From positions 1-10,199 of the forward strand of contig JASGCG010000032.1 in NCBI GenBank assembly GCA_030054235.1: a stretch of DNA of 10,199 bases, in the 5' to 3' direction. Positions 1 through 6,711 of this stretch are shown here, one piece after another. The notes below the pieces were generated by a model. It made no database searches, was not told the origin of the DNA, and saw only the letters and a list, made by a program, of their open reading frames with translations. A program made the translations under genes and the position numbers. Positions within the stretch are counted from its first letter, which is position 1. Each line of letters opens with the position of its first letter. The stretch is from Bacteroidia bacterium (GTDB lineage: Bacteria; Planctomycetota; Phycisphaerae; Phycisphaerales; SM1A02).

Positions 1-1671
1 AAGGGCCTGGCTGGCATCGCCCGCGACCACAATGCCAAGGGCGCGTGGCTGCAGGTGCCCGAGTGGCTTCTCGCGCGGCTGCCCGAATCGACCGAGGCCA
101 GCCTTGGGGTCGTGCTGGTGGGTCTGGCCGTGCTCACCGTCATCGGTGCTGCCGCGAACTTCCTGCACCAGTACCTCACGCTGACGATGGTCACGCGCAT
201 CGTGGCGCGCGCACGCCAATGCGCCTTCGATGCGGCGATCCGCCTGCCGCTCGTGCAGGTCGTGGCCCGCGGGCCGAGCGATGTCACCACGCGCATCCTT
301 CGCGACTGCAGCGAGCTCCACGGTGGGCTGGTCGCGCTCACGAACCGCTCCCTGGCGCACGTCACCAAAGGCCTGTCCGCGGTCGCGGTCGCGATCTGGT
401 TCGATTGGCGCATCGTGCTTGCCGCGATCGTCGCTGGTCCACCGCTGGCCTGGACCCTTCGCCGGCTTGGCAAGCGCATCAATCGCGGCATGCGCGGCAC
501 GCTCGAGGCGCAGCAGCGCCTGCTGCTGGTCACGAACGAAGCGATGCAGGGCCTTCGTTCGGTGAAGGCGGCGACGGCCGAGCCCGACATGTCGCGGCGC
601 TTTGCGAGCGCGAACGATGGTGTCCTGCGCAACGAGCTCAAACTGCGCAAGGTGCGAAGCCTGGCGAGCCCGCTTATGGAACTGCTGGCCGTACTCGTCG
701 TGCTTGGGCTTGTCTTCATCGCCGGGCGCGAACTCCTGGCGGGGCGCATGCAGCTCGATCGGTTCCTCATGTCGCTCGGCAGCCTGGCCGTGGCAGCGGG
801 CAGCTTCCGGCCGCTCACGTCCTTCGTCAGCGACATCCAGTCGGCCGAGGCGCCGGCGCAGCGGATCCGCGAGATCCTGGATGCTGCGTCCGAGCCGGGT
901 GCCGACGGTGGCCGCGACGTCGCGCGCCTTGCACGCGCCATCGATCTCGTCGGCGTCGGCTTCACCTACCCCGGTGCCGAGCACGCCACGCTGCGCGGCA
1001 TCGACCTCACCATTCCGGTTGGCGCGCATGTGGCCATCGTTGGCCCCAACGGTTGCGGCAAGTCCACGCTGCTGTCGCTGATCCCGCGCTTGCTCGTGCC
1101 CACGACGGGCCGCGTGATGGTTGATGGCATCGATCTCGATGGCGCGTCGCTGCGCTCATGGCGATCGCAAGTCGGGGTGGTGTCGCAGGAGGCCGTCCTC
1201 GTGCAAGGCACGATCGCCGAGAACATCGCGCTTGGGTGCGAGGGTGCGACGCGCCAGTCGATCATCGTCGCGGCGCAGCGCGCGCATGCCGATGCCTTCA
1301 TTCGCGCCCTGCCGCAGGGCTACGACACGCCGGTGGCGGAGCAGGGCATGAGCCTGTCGGGCGGACAGCGGCAGCGCATCGCGATCGCCCGCGCCGCGCT
1401 GCGTGATCCGGCCGTGCTCCTGATGGACGAAGCCACGAGCCAGGTCGATGCCGAGAGCGAACGCCAGATCAATGAGGCGATCCGTGAGTTCGGCGAGGGG
1501 CGCACCGTCATCACGGTGGCGCACCGGCTGAGCACGGTGCTTGCCGCGGACTGGATCGTGGTCATGGACCAGGGGCGCGTCGTTGACCGAGGCACGCACG
1601 CCGAGCTCATCGAGCGATGCGGCGTCTACCGCGCGATCGCATCGAGCCAGCTCATGCCGGCCACGGCGTGA
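1..1671 (+). CDS. ABC transporter, exporter type, fused TMD-NBD (5' partial)
   Basis: Half-transporter of the MsbA/LmrA-like exporter class: a membrane domain fused to an ATPase, expected to act as a homo- or heterodimer in the inner membrane and move lipids, drugs or peptides outward using ATP. The reading frame is open to base 1, so the gene begins upstream; a GTG at 55 is in frame but probably internal, because a full exporter has six TM helices and only about four or five are visible. Numbering from position 55: hydrophobic segments near 17-38, 106-134, 206-224 and 236-250; Walker A GPNGCGKST at 330-338; Q-loop Gln 378; signature LSGGQ at 434-438; Walker B VLLMDE at 454-459; H-loop His 490. 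All catalytic motifs are intact. The visible length (557 codons) is close to the usual 570-620, so perhaps 20-60 residues are missing. The substrate cannot be told. The next gene is convergent. Confidence 0.93.
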   Translation, partial: KGLAGIARDHNAKGAWLQVPEWLLARLPESTEASLGVVLVGLAVLTVIGAAANFLHQYLTLTMVTRIVARARQCAFDAAIRLPLVQVVARGPSDVTTRILRDCSELHGGLVALTNRSLAHVTKGLSAVAVAIWFDWRIVLAAIVAGPPLAWTLRRLGKRINRGMRGTLEAQQRLLLVTNEAMQGLRSVKAATAEPDMSRRFASANDGVLRNELKLRKVRSLASPLMELLAVLVVLGLVFIAGRELLAGRMQLDRFLMSLGSLAVAAGSFRPLTSFVSDIQSAEAPAQRIREILDAASEPGADGGRDVARLARAIDLVGVGFTYPGAEHATLRGIDLTIPVGAHVAIVGPNGCGKSTLLSLIPRLLVPTTGRVMVDGIDLDGASLRSWRSQVGVVSQEAVLVQGTIAENIALGCEGATRQSIIVAAQRAHADAFIRALPQGYDTPVAEQGMSLSGGQRQRIAIARAALRDPAVLLMDEATSQVDAESERQINEAIREFGEGRTVITVAHRLSTVLAADWIVVMDQGRVVDRGTHAELIERCGVYRAIASSQLMPATA

Positions 1672-1677
1672 GGGCGG

Positions 1678-1755
1678 CGAACGGTCCCATGCGGGGTTTG
1701 CGGCCTCGCAACCTCGTTGTGGGTGTGAGGCAAAACCTCACCCGCGGCTCGTTCG
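1678..1755. other. Nested inverted repeats between convergent genes
   Basis: The 123-nt gap between the ABC transporter stop and the convergent coiled-coil gene stop holds nested complementary segments: CGAACG (1678-1683) with CGTTCG (1750-1755); GCGGG (1691-1695) with CCCGC (1741-1745); an inner hairpin TTGCG/CGCAA (1698-1702/1707-1711) with loop GCCT; and a hairpin GTGAGG/CCTCAC (1725-1730/1736-1741) with loop CAAAA. The last overlaps the second by one base. There is no T-tract, so this is not a standard intrinsic terminator. It may help end transcription from both sides or be chance folding of GC-rich DNA. Confidence 0.35.
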
Positions 1756-1794
1756 ATTCGCCCCTTCCGTCGCGTCTGGCGCCGACTCTGCCCG

Positions 1795-2694
1795 TCATGG
1801 ATCGATCGGTTCGGTCCAGCCGCCGCGCAGGGCGCCGGGAGCGACCGGGTCGACCGTGGCGGGTTCGTCTGTCGTGGTGCCGCTCGAGCCCGTGTTCGTG
1901 GCATCGGGCACGGTGACCGGGGGCTTGGTGGGCGCTGCAGCCGCAGCGGCACCGTTGGTGGCCGCGGGGGCGGTGGCCTGCGTCGTTGCCGCCGGTTCGA
2001 CGCCGTTGGTCACGCCAGGCTCGGTCACGACCACGGGGGTCACGGGCACGTTGGCGGGCTGGGGCGCATCGCGCAGAGCGACCACGAGCGCATAGACGAG
2101 TGCCGTCGTCGAGAGCGCCGTCGTCACGATGAGCCAGAGCTGCAGGCGCCGCTCCAGTCGATCGCTTTGGATCGTGCGGCGACGCGTGGCTTCGGCGAGC
2201 GATTCGATGCTGCGCGCGTGCCGCTCGCTGGTGGCGCTGAAGGCGCCCAGCGCGGTGCGCGCCTCGCCCAGGATCTCGGCCACGCGCGAACTCGTCTCGC
2301 TGTGCAGGTCAAGCTGCTGCTGCACCAGACCAAGCACCTGGGTCTGTCGATCGGAGCCCTCGCCAAGTTCCTTCAGGCCGCGCGTCAGCGCTGCATCGCG
2401 GTCCTTCGCGCGCTGCGCCTGGTCGATCAGCGTGTCGACCATGCGAGCCTGCTGACGCGCCATCTCAGGCAGCGCAGACAGCGTTCCATCGAGCTGTCGG
2501 ATGAGCTCGCCCAAGCGACGGTTCACGTCGGCCTGGGACGCCAGCTGTGTCTCGAACTGCTGCATGACCTCGGCGGGCTTGATCGGCTCGGCCTGATGGA
2601 CCTGGATCGAGCGTTCGCCGGCGGCCGGCGGGGCATCCGTGGTCGGCGTCGCGTCGCCGAGGAAGAGGCTGGTGATCGCACTGCGCAGGGGCAT
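1795..2694 (-). CDS. Coiled-coil single-pass membrane protein, unknown function
   Basis: A 299-residue protein I cannot assign to a characterised family. Visible architecture: a short N-terminus, a polar, Gln/Arg/Glu-rich, probably coiled-coil region at about 38-184, one strongly hydrophobic segment at about 186-207, then a low-complexity Ala/Thr/Pro/Val tail to the end. Arginines just before the hydrophobic segment (RRLERR region, 171-183) predict, by the positive-inside rule, a cytoplasmic coiled coil and an extracytoplasmic tail. From memory, proteins with this layout recur as hypotheticals in planctomycetes. The ATG at 2694 is chosen because the in-frame extension upstream to 3480 is antisense to the binding-protein gene and is Arg/His-rich without domains. 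Only 24 nt separate this start from the divergent start at 2719. A TACAGT hexamer lies 10 nt before the ATG on this strand and no Shine-Dalgarno is seen. Function could be a membrane-tethered scaffold or sensor; this is a guess. Confidence 0.75.
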   Translation of the reverse strand: MPLRSAITSLFLGDATPTTDAPPAAGERSIQVHQAEPIKPAEVMQQFETQLASQADVNRRLGELIRQLDGTLSALPEMARQQARMVDTLIDQAQRAKDRDAALTRGLKELGEGSDRQTQVLGLVQQQLDLHSETSSRVAEILGEARTALGAFSATSERHARSIESLAEATRRRTIQSDRLERRLQLWLIVTTALSTTALVYALVVALRDAPQPANVPVTPVVVTEPGVTNGVEPAATTQATAPAATNGAAAAAAPTKPPVTVPDATNTGSSGTTTDEPATVDPVAPGALRGGWTEPIDP

Positions 2695-2703
2695 CGTGGC
2701 CCG

Positions 2704-2710
2704 TACTGTA
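2704..2710. promoter_or_regulatory. Candidate shared -10 element for divergent genes
   Basis: TACTGTA reads TACTGT on the plus strand, ending 9 nt before the ATG at 2719, and TACAGT on the minus strand, ending 10 nt before the ATG at 2694. Each could be a -10 hexamer placing transcription start at or very near the start codon. No convincing -35 was found on either side. Without overlap there is no room for two promoters in the 24-nt gap. Inferred from sequence only. Confidence 0.45.
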
Positions 2711-2718
2711 TCGCTCCC

Positions 2719-3519
2719 ATGCGCTCGGTCGTTGGCGGAATCCTCGTGCTCACGCTGGCCGCCTGCGGCGATGGCGGGCGCGATGGCTGCCATGGCGCCG
2801 CGAGCCTGAGTCCTGCGATCACCTCGACCATCGTCGCGCTCGGCGCGGGCGGCGATCTCGTGGGTCGCACGCCGTGGTGCGCGTCCGATGCACCGGTGGT
2901 GGGGTCCTTGCTCGATCTCGATGCTGAGGCGCTCGTCCTGGCCAAGCCCTGCGTCATCGTGGTGCAGCCGCCGGCACAGGGGATCGATGGTTCGCTCAAG
3001 CAGGTCGCAGCGCGGCTGGGGGCTCGGATCCACGCCTGGCCGCTGGCGACGCTCGCGGACATCCGCACGATGGTGCATGAACTGCCTGCGGCGCTTGAAC
3101 CAGGCGATGAGCAGCTCGCAGCGCGGGCGAGCGACTTGCTTGCCGCCATGGACCGGGCGTGTGCGCCGATGCCCTGGAATCCAGAGCGCACGGTGCTCAT
3201 GGTGCAGGCCGGTGATGGCCGGCTGGCCTTCGGGCCATCGACCTACCTTGGTGAGTTCCTCGCGGCCTGCTCGGTGCCCAACGCGCTCAGTGCAGGAGCC
3301 TGGCAGACGCTTGGCATGGAGGAGATGGTCACGATCAAGCCTGCGGTCGTGATCACGATTGGCTCGGCGCCATCGCCCTGGACGCAAGAACTCGCGCTCC
3401 GCACCGGTGCTGACATCGTGAACGTGGATGACGATGCGTTGCTCGTGCCCTCGGGCACGTTGGGTGCGAGTCTTGAGCATGTGCGTGCGGCAATCACGAA
3501 GGTGGGGGAAGCGCGATGA
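2719..3519 (+). CDS. BtuF/FecB-like substrate-binding lipoprotein of ABC importer
   Basis: Class III periplasmic binding protein that would capture a metal chelate (cobalamin, Fe-siderophore or haem) outside the inner membrane and hand it to the permease encoded next. The 266-residue product starts with a lipoprotein signal: Arg-2, hydrophobic core, lipobox LAAC with the lipidated Cys at 16. The motif SLSPAITSTIVALGAGGDLV (29-48), followed by VGRTPWC, matches the family's opening pattern, and FGPSTYLGEF (171-180) matches the C-lobe pattern. The lipobox spacing supports the ATG at 2719 over the long upstream open frame from 2167, which is antisense to the coiled-coil gene. The stop overlaps the permease start in ATGA. 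No Shine-Dalgarno is seen. The gap to the divergent gene is too short for a cobalamin riboswitch. Family membership is firm; the substrate is unknown. The gene is short compared with many siderophore-binding proteins (about 300-350 aa) and close to BtuF. Confidence 0.87.
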   Translation: MRSVVGGILVLTLAACGDGGRDGCHGAASLSPAITSTIVALGAGGDLVGRTPWCASDAPVVGSLLDLDAEALVLAKPCVIVVQPPAQGIDGSLKQVAARLGARIHAWPLATLADIRTMVHELPAALEPGDEQLAARASDLLAAMDRACAPMPWNPERTVLMVQAGDGRLAFGPSTYLGEFLAACSVPNALSAGAWQTLGMEEMVTIKPAVVITIGSAPSPWTQELALRTGADIVNVDDDALLVPSGTLGASLEHVRAAITKVGEAR

Positions 3520-4496
3520 CGATCGCGCGATCCCGAACCGTGGCGTGGTTCCTCATCATCGCTGTCGCAGCACTCGCGATCGTGCTTCGGCTCATGCTCG
3601 GTGCGCGTGGCTGGGCATGGCCAACCCCTGACATCGTGGACCTTCGTCTGGGCGCGCTGGCGAGTGCGACCGTGGCCGGTGCCAGCCTCGGTCTGTCGGG
3701 CGCGCTGCTGCAAGCGCTCCTGCGCAACCCCTTGGCCTCGCCCTTCGTGCTGGGTCTGTCGTCGGGTGCCGGGCTCGCTGTCTCGGTCGGTGCGTTGGCG
3801 GCGAGCTGGGGCGCTGCATGGGTCATGGCCGACGGCGGCATGGTGGCCGCCACCATCGGTTCAGCCCTCGCGCTGATCGTCGTGGTGGCAGCGGGGCGCA
3901 GGCATGGCGCGATCGATCCCGTGACCCTGCTCTTGGCCGGCGTGGTCGTGGCGAGCGTGGCAGGCGCGCTCACCATCCTCGTGCAGTACCTGATGCCGCC
4001 GTCATCACGAGGTGACCTGATGGCATGGGCGATGGGGCGGATTCCCGAACTGCCTGAGCGTGTGCCGCTCGTGGTGGGCGCGGCTCTGCTCGCTGCGAGC
4101 AGTTGGTGGTCGGTCGTGCGAGCGCGATGGCTCGATGCGGCGTGCACCGCCGACGACGAGGCGATGAGCCTGGGGGTCGATCTTCCCGCACTGCGCTGGC
4201 GACTCGTCGTGCTCAGCGGTGCGTTGGCGGGTTCGAGCGTCGTGCTCTGCGGGCCGATCGCCTTCGTGGGCTTCGTCGCGCCGCATGTGGCTCGGCTCAT
4301 GCTGGGTGCAGGGCACCGCGGGCTGGTCGTGGCGTCACCGGTCCTTGGCGCGGCCCTGTTGATTGCAGCCGATGCCTTGCGACTTGCGGTGCCGCTGCCG
4401 GGTGCGGGCAAGCTGCCGGTGGCGGTCGTGACGGCGATCCTTGGCGGGCCGATCTTCCTGTGGGTGCTGCGTCGCCAGGGGGGGCGTGGCGCATGA
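3516..4496 (+). CDS. FecCD/BtuC-family ABC importer permease
   Basis: A 326-residue polytopic inner-membrane permease of the class II importer family (BtuC, FecC/D, FhuB), which works as a homodimer forming the translocation path for cobalamin, haem or iron chelates. Family landmarks are clear: LSGALLQALLRNPLASPFVL (60-79) followed by GLSSGAGL; GPIAFVGFVAPHVARLMLG (246-264) followed by the HR of the family's 'xHR' motif (267-268); and the C-terminal GKLPVAVVTAILGGPIFLWV (298-317). Long Ala/Val/Leu-rich helices fill the rest; the family has ten per subunit. The length is usual (320-350). The segment DLRLGALASA (42-51) departs slightly from the common RLPR pattern. The ATG overlaps the binding-protein stop by 4 nt, and its own stop overlaps the ATPase start by 4 nt, so translation is probably coupled. 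A G-rich stretch (GGTGGGGGAAG) precedes the start and could serve as a ribosome-binding site. Confidence 0.92.
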   Translation: MTIARSRTVAWFLIIAVAALAIVLRLMLGARGWAWPTPDIVDLRLGALASATVAGASLGLSGALLQALLRNPLASPFVLGLSSGAGLAVSVGALAASWGAAWVMADGGMVAATIGSALALIVVVAAGRRHGAIDPVTLLLAGVVVASVAGALTILVQYLMPPSSRGDLMAWAMGRIPELPERVPLVVGAALLAASSWWSVVRARWLDAACTADDEAMSLGVDLPALRWRLVVLSGALAGSSVVLCGPIAFVGFVAPHVARLMLGAGHRGLVVASPVLGAALLIAADALRLAVPLPGAGKLPVAVVTAILGGPIFLWVLRRQGGRGA

Positions 4497-5257
4497 GCCT
4501 GCTCATCGATGCCCTGTCCGTCTGGCACGGCACGCGCGAAGCGGTGCGTGGCGTCACCGTCAGCGCAGCCGCTGGTCGCATCGTGGCGGTGATCGGCCGC
4601 AACGGCAGCGGCAAGAGTTCGCTGGTGCGCGCGGTCGCTGGCGTGCATGCAGGCCGGCGCTCGGGCGCGGTCGTGTGGCGCGGAGGCGATCTGATGACGA
4701 GTTCCGCCGTGAATCGGGCGCGATCCGTTGCCTACGTCGCCCAGCGACCTCTCGTGGCTGCCGACTTCACCGCGCGCGAGGTGATCGGCCTGGCCGGCGC
4801 CGTCGTGCCGCGATCTACGGAGCACGTCGAGCGCGCCATCGATGCCTTGGCCGTGCGCGAACTGGTGGATCGACCGTTCGCAGCGCTCTCGGGCGGCGAG
4901 CAGCAACGCGTGGTCTTGGCGCGAGCCTTCGCGCAGCACGATCTGGGCGGTTTGCTCATCCTCGATGAGCCCTTCAGCGCCATGGATCTGGCCGAGCAGC
5001 ATCGTGTGGCAGGGGCGCTGCAGTGCTTGGCCAGCGCGGGGAGCCTGGTGCTGGTGGTGCTGCATGACCTGGCGCTGGCGGATGCCTTGGCCCACGAGGT
5101 TTGGTGGATGGAGGCAGGGCGGTTGCGGGCGAGCGGTCCGCGGGAGTCCGTGCTCAGCGAAGCCACACTCGGCTCGGGCTTCGGCGTCGCCTTCGAACGC
5201 GTCGGCGGCAGCCTGCGGCCGATCGTCGCGCCGCGCTGCGAGCCGACCACAGGCTAG
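4493..5257 (+). CDS. ABC importer ATP-binding protein (BtuD/FecE-like)
   Basis: A 254-residue cytoplasmic ATPase that would dimerise beneath the permease to power uptake of the chelate delivered by the upstream lipoprotein. Motifs: Walker A GRNGSGKS (35-42), Q-loop Gln 84 (YVAQR), signature LSGGEQ (132-137), Walker B LLILDEP (154-160), D-loop near SAMD (162-165), H-loop His 191 (VLHDL). All catalytic residues are present. Length matches BtuD/FecE (about 250-265). The ATG at 4493 lies within the ATGA overlap with the permease stop; the open frame runs further upstream but inside the permease gene in another frame. It completes a minimal binding protein-permease-ATPase operon. No outer-membrane TonB receptor or cobalamin gene lies nearby, so B12, haem and siderophore remain open. 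The TAG stop (5255-5257) is also the first half of a possible -10 hexamer for the next gene. Confidence 0.93.
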   Translation: MSLLIDALSVWHGTREAVRGVTVSAAAGRIVAVIGRNGSGKSSLVRAVAGVHAGRRSGAVVWRGGDLMTSSAVNRARSVAYVAQRPLVAADFTAREVIGLAGAVVPRSTEHVERAIDALAVRELVDRPFAALSGGEQQRVVLARAFAQHDLGGLLILDEPFSAMDLAEQHRVAGALQCLASAGSLVLVVLHDLALADALAHEVWWMEAGRLRASGPRESVLSEATLGSGFGVAFERVGGSLRPIVAPRCEPTTG

Positions 5258-5260
5258 GAT
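5255..5260 (+). promoter_or_regulatory. Candidate -10 element for the L7/L12-like gene
   Basis: TAGGAT ends 9 nt before the GTG at 5270, a spacing that would give a leaderless or nearly leaderless transcript. The first three bases are the stop codon of the preceding ATPase gene, so part of the match is imposed. No -35 was recognised. Read-through from the importer operon, 12 nt upstream, is an equally good explanation for expression. Confidence 0.3.
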
Positions 5261-5269
5261 TCGCGAGCC

Positions 5270-6103
5270 GTGACGCAGTCGATCGTCATCTTCATCCTGA
5301 TCGCCGTCTTCCAGGCGGTCGCTGGCTACTACGCGAAGAAGGCCAAGGAGAAGCAGGCTGCAGCTGATGCCGCAGGTCGCGGCGAAGGTTCGGGTGTCGG
5401 AGCCTCGCCGTCGCTTGATGGCACGCGCCCCGTGCAGGTCAACAGCGTTCGTCCCATGAATGCCGGTCAGGCGACTGCGGTCGCGCGCTTGATCGAGCAA
5501 GGCAACGTGATCGAGGCCGTCATGGCGCTTCGGGCGATCTGCAACATCGGGCTCGCCGAAGCGCGCGATGTGATCAATCAGTTTCCCGCGCGCGGGTTCC
5601 CCGCGGAGCTGCTGCCGGCAGGCGGGGTGTCGCTTCGTCCAACCGCGGCCGCACCAGCGGCTCCTGCAGCACCGCCGCCGATCGACGACACGTTCGATCC
5701 CGAAGCGTCGTCGCAGGACGGCGAGGAGGACGAAAGCAACGATGCGAGCCACTCGCTTGCTGGGGTGCGCGCAGCGGTCGAAGACGTCCGCGCTGAAGTC
5801 CAGTCGGTGCTTGGTCAAGCGCTTCGCGCCGCGGGCATCGAGCGACCTGCTCCCGCGCCGACAGCGGGCCCAGTGCCGCCGGGCCCCGTTGCTCAGGTGG
5901 CACCGGTTCACGCTCCACGAGTCGTGGTCGCGGCGCCGGCTGGTGCGCCGTCTTCCGCGGCGCCTGCGTCGCTTCGTCGCCATGAGCGTGGGGCGATGGC
6001 CGAGTCGGTGGCTGGTCTGCTCAAGACCCGTCAGGGAGCCCGCCAGGCCATCCTGATGTCCGAGATCCTTGGCGCGCCGCGGGCCTTCAAGCCCCATCGC
6101 TGA
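5270..6103 (+). CDS. Membrane-anchored protein with L7/L12 C-terminal-like domain
   Basis: A 277-residue protein of unknown role. An N-terminal hydrophobic helix (about 4-20) followed by a basic stretch YAKKAKEK (21-28) predicts a single anchor with the rest in the cytoplasm. Residues about 68-106 resemble the C-terminal domain of ribosomal protein bL12: NVIEAVMALRAICNIGLAEA (79-98) followed by RDVI parallels the bL12 pattern in which a helix leads to GLKEAKDLVE. Next come a Pro/Ala-rich linker, an acidic patch (EEDESNDAS, 152-160), a short helix (163-190), a second Pro/Ala linker, and a distinct C-terminal block (243-274) with SEILGAPRAF. It is not bL12 itself: no N-terminal dimerisation domain, and a membrane helix instead. 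The GTG start gives the membrane helix immediately. It lies 12 nt after the importer ATPase gene but shows no functional link to it. In bL12 this domain binds translational GTPases; carrying that over is speculation. Confidence 0.78.
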   Translation: MTQSIVIFILIAVFQAVAGYYAKKAKEKQAAADAAGRGEGSGVGASPSLDGTRPVQVNSVRPMNAGQATAVARLIEQGNVIEAVMALRAICNIGLAEARDVINQFPARGFPAELLPAGGVSLRPTAAAPAAPAAPPPIDDTFDPEASSQDGEEDESNDASHSLAGVRAAVEDVRAEVQSVLGQALRAAGIERPAPAPTAGPVPPGPVAQVAPVHAPRVVVAAPAGAPSSAAPASLRRHERGAMAESVAGLLKTRQGARQAILMSEILGAPRAFKPHR

Positions 6104-6130
6104 GCCGATTCGGGTCAATCGAAACCTCGG

Positions 6131-6151
6131 GCGGCCGGACGACGCGGCCGC
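6131..6151. other. GC-rich hairpin between the L7/L12-like gene and accB
   Basis: GCGGCC (6131-6136) pairs with GGCCGC (6146-6151) across a 9-nt loop, 27 nt after the stop at 6103 and upstream of the accB start at 6207. No T-tract follows, so it is at best a weak terminator and may be chance in GC-rich DNA. The rest of this 103-nt gap holds the candidate accB promoter. Confidence 0.25.
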
Positions 6152-6172
6152 GGACTGGGTGAATTGCCGCCT

Positions 6173-6195
6173 GATCGCTGCAAGATCGCTACACT
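6173..6195 (+). promoter_or_regulatory. Candidate accB promoter: -10 hexamer and direct repeat
   Basis: TACACT (6190-6195) ends 11 nt before the accB ATG at 6207 and is a plausible -10. Just upstream, GATCGCT occurs twice (6173-6179 and 6184-6190) with an 11-bp period, about one helical turn, which could bind a regulator on one face of the DNA. The nearest -35-like sequence, TTGCCG (6164-6169), is 20 nt away, longer than the usual 17. No Shine-Dalgarno is visible before the ATG. Confidence 0.4.
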
Positions 6196-6206
6196 TCCGC
6201 CCCAAC

Positions 6207-6692
6207 ATGATCGACATCCGCAAACTCGAGTCGTTGGTCCGCCTGATGGTCGAGAACGACCTCACCGAACTGGACCTCAAGGATGGTGAAGAGACCGTGA
6301 CCGTCAAGCGCGGCGGCAAGCCTGTGGTGCTCGCCGCTCCAGCAGCGGCTCCCACGATGGCGCTTCCCGCCGCTCCCGCTGCGGCGGCTGCCCCGGCTGC
6401 TGCAGCACCCGCTGCAGCTCCGGCGGCCCCCAAGGCCGACGACGATGCTGGCTGCATTGCCGTGGAAAGCCCGATGGTCGGCACCTTCTACGCCACGCCT
6501 GGCCCCGACAAGCCGCCGTTCGTGCAGGTTGGCGCGCAGATCGGGCCTGAGTCGATCGTGTGCCTGGTCGAGGCGATGAAGATCTTCAACGAGATCAAGG
6601 CCGAGAAGTCGGGCACCATCCACAAGATCCTGGTCAAGAGCGGCCAGCCCGTCGAATTCGGCCAGAAGCTCTTCCTGATCAAGCCGTCCTGA
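6207..6692 (+). CDS. accB: Biotin carboxyl carrier protein of acetyl-CoA carboxylase
   Basis: The 161-residue BCCP carries the biotin that shuttles carboxylate from biotin carboxylase (next gene) to the carboxyltransferase, making malonyl-CoA for fatty acid synthesis in the cytoplasm. The N-terminal block IRKLESLVRLMVENDLTELD (4-23) is typical of the family. An Ala/Pro-rich flexible linker spans about 41-76. The biotinyl domain (about 84-161) has the site EAMK with biotinylated Lys at 125, VESPMVGTFY (86-95), and a TPGPDKPPF segment (98-106) corresponding to the 'thumb' seen in E. coli AccB. Length is close to E. coli (156). The ATG at 6207 is chosen because the family normally starts just before this helix; the frame is open further upstream without family sequence. 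accC follows after 19 nt, the standard accBC operon. No accA or accD is in the window. BirA-type ligase is needed for activity and is not here. Confidence 0.96.
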   Translation: MIDIRKLESLVRLMVENDLTELDLKDGEETVTVKRGGKPVVLAAPAAAPTMALPAAPAAAAAPAAAAPAAAPAAPKADDDAGCIAVESPMVGTFYATPGPDKPPFVQVGAQIGPESIVCLVEAMKIFNEIKAEKSGTIHKILVKSGQPVEFGQKLFLIKPS

Positions 6693-6711
6693 ACGGGGCG
6701 CAACCACCACC

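Noticed and set aside
1676..1765. tRNA-like look, with GTTCGATTC (1751-1759) resembling a T-loop
   Set aside because: The T-stem cannot form beyond two pairs, and no acceptor stem or anticodon arm of proper size is present.
2167..2718. Upstream extension of the binding-protein gene in its own frame
   Set aside because: A lipoprotein signal with a lipobox at residues 13-16 begins at 2719; the upstream part is antisense to the coiled-coil gene.
2695..3480. N-terminal extension of the coiled-coil gene in the same minus-strand frame
   Set aside because: It is antisense to the binding-protein gene, whose lipobox and family motifs are clear; the extension is Arg/His-rich shadow sequence.
3494..6484. 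Open frame of 996 codons on the minus strand
   Set aside because: It lies antisense to four well-supported genes, its translation is Arg/Ala/His/Ser-rich without domains, and long antisense frames are common in GC-rich coding DNA.
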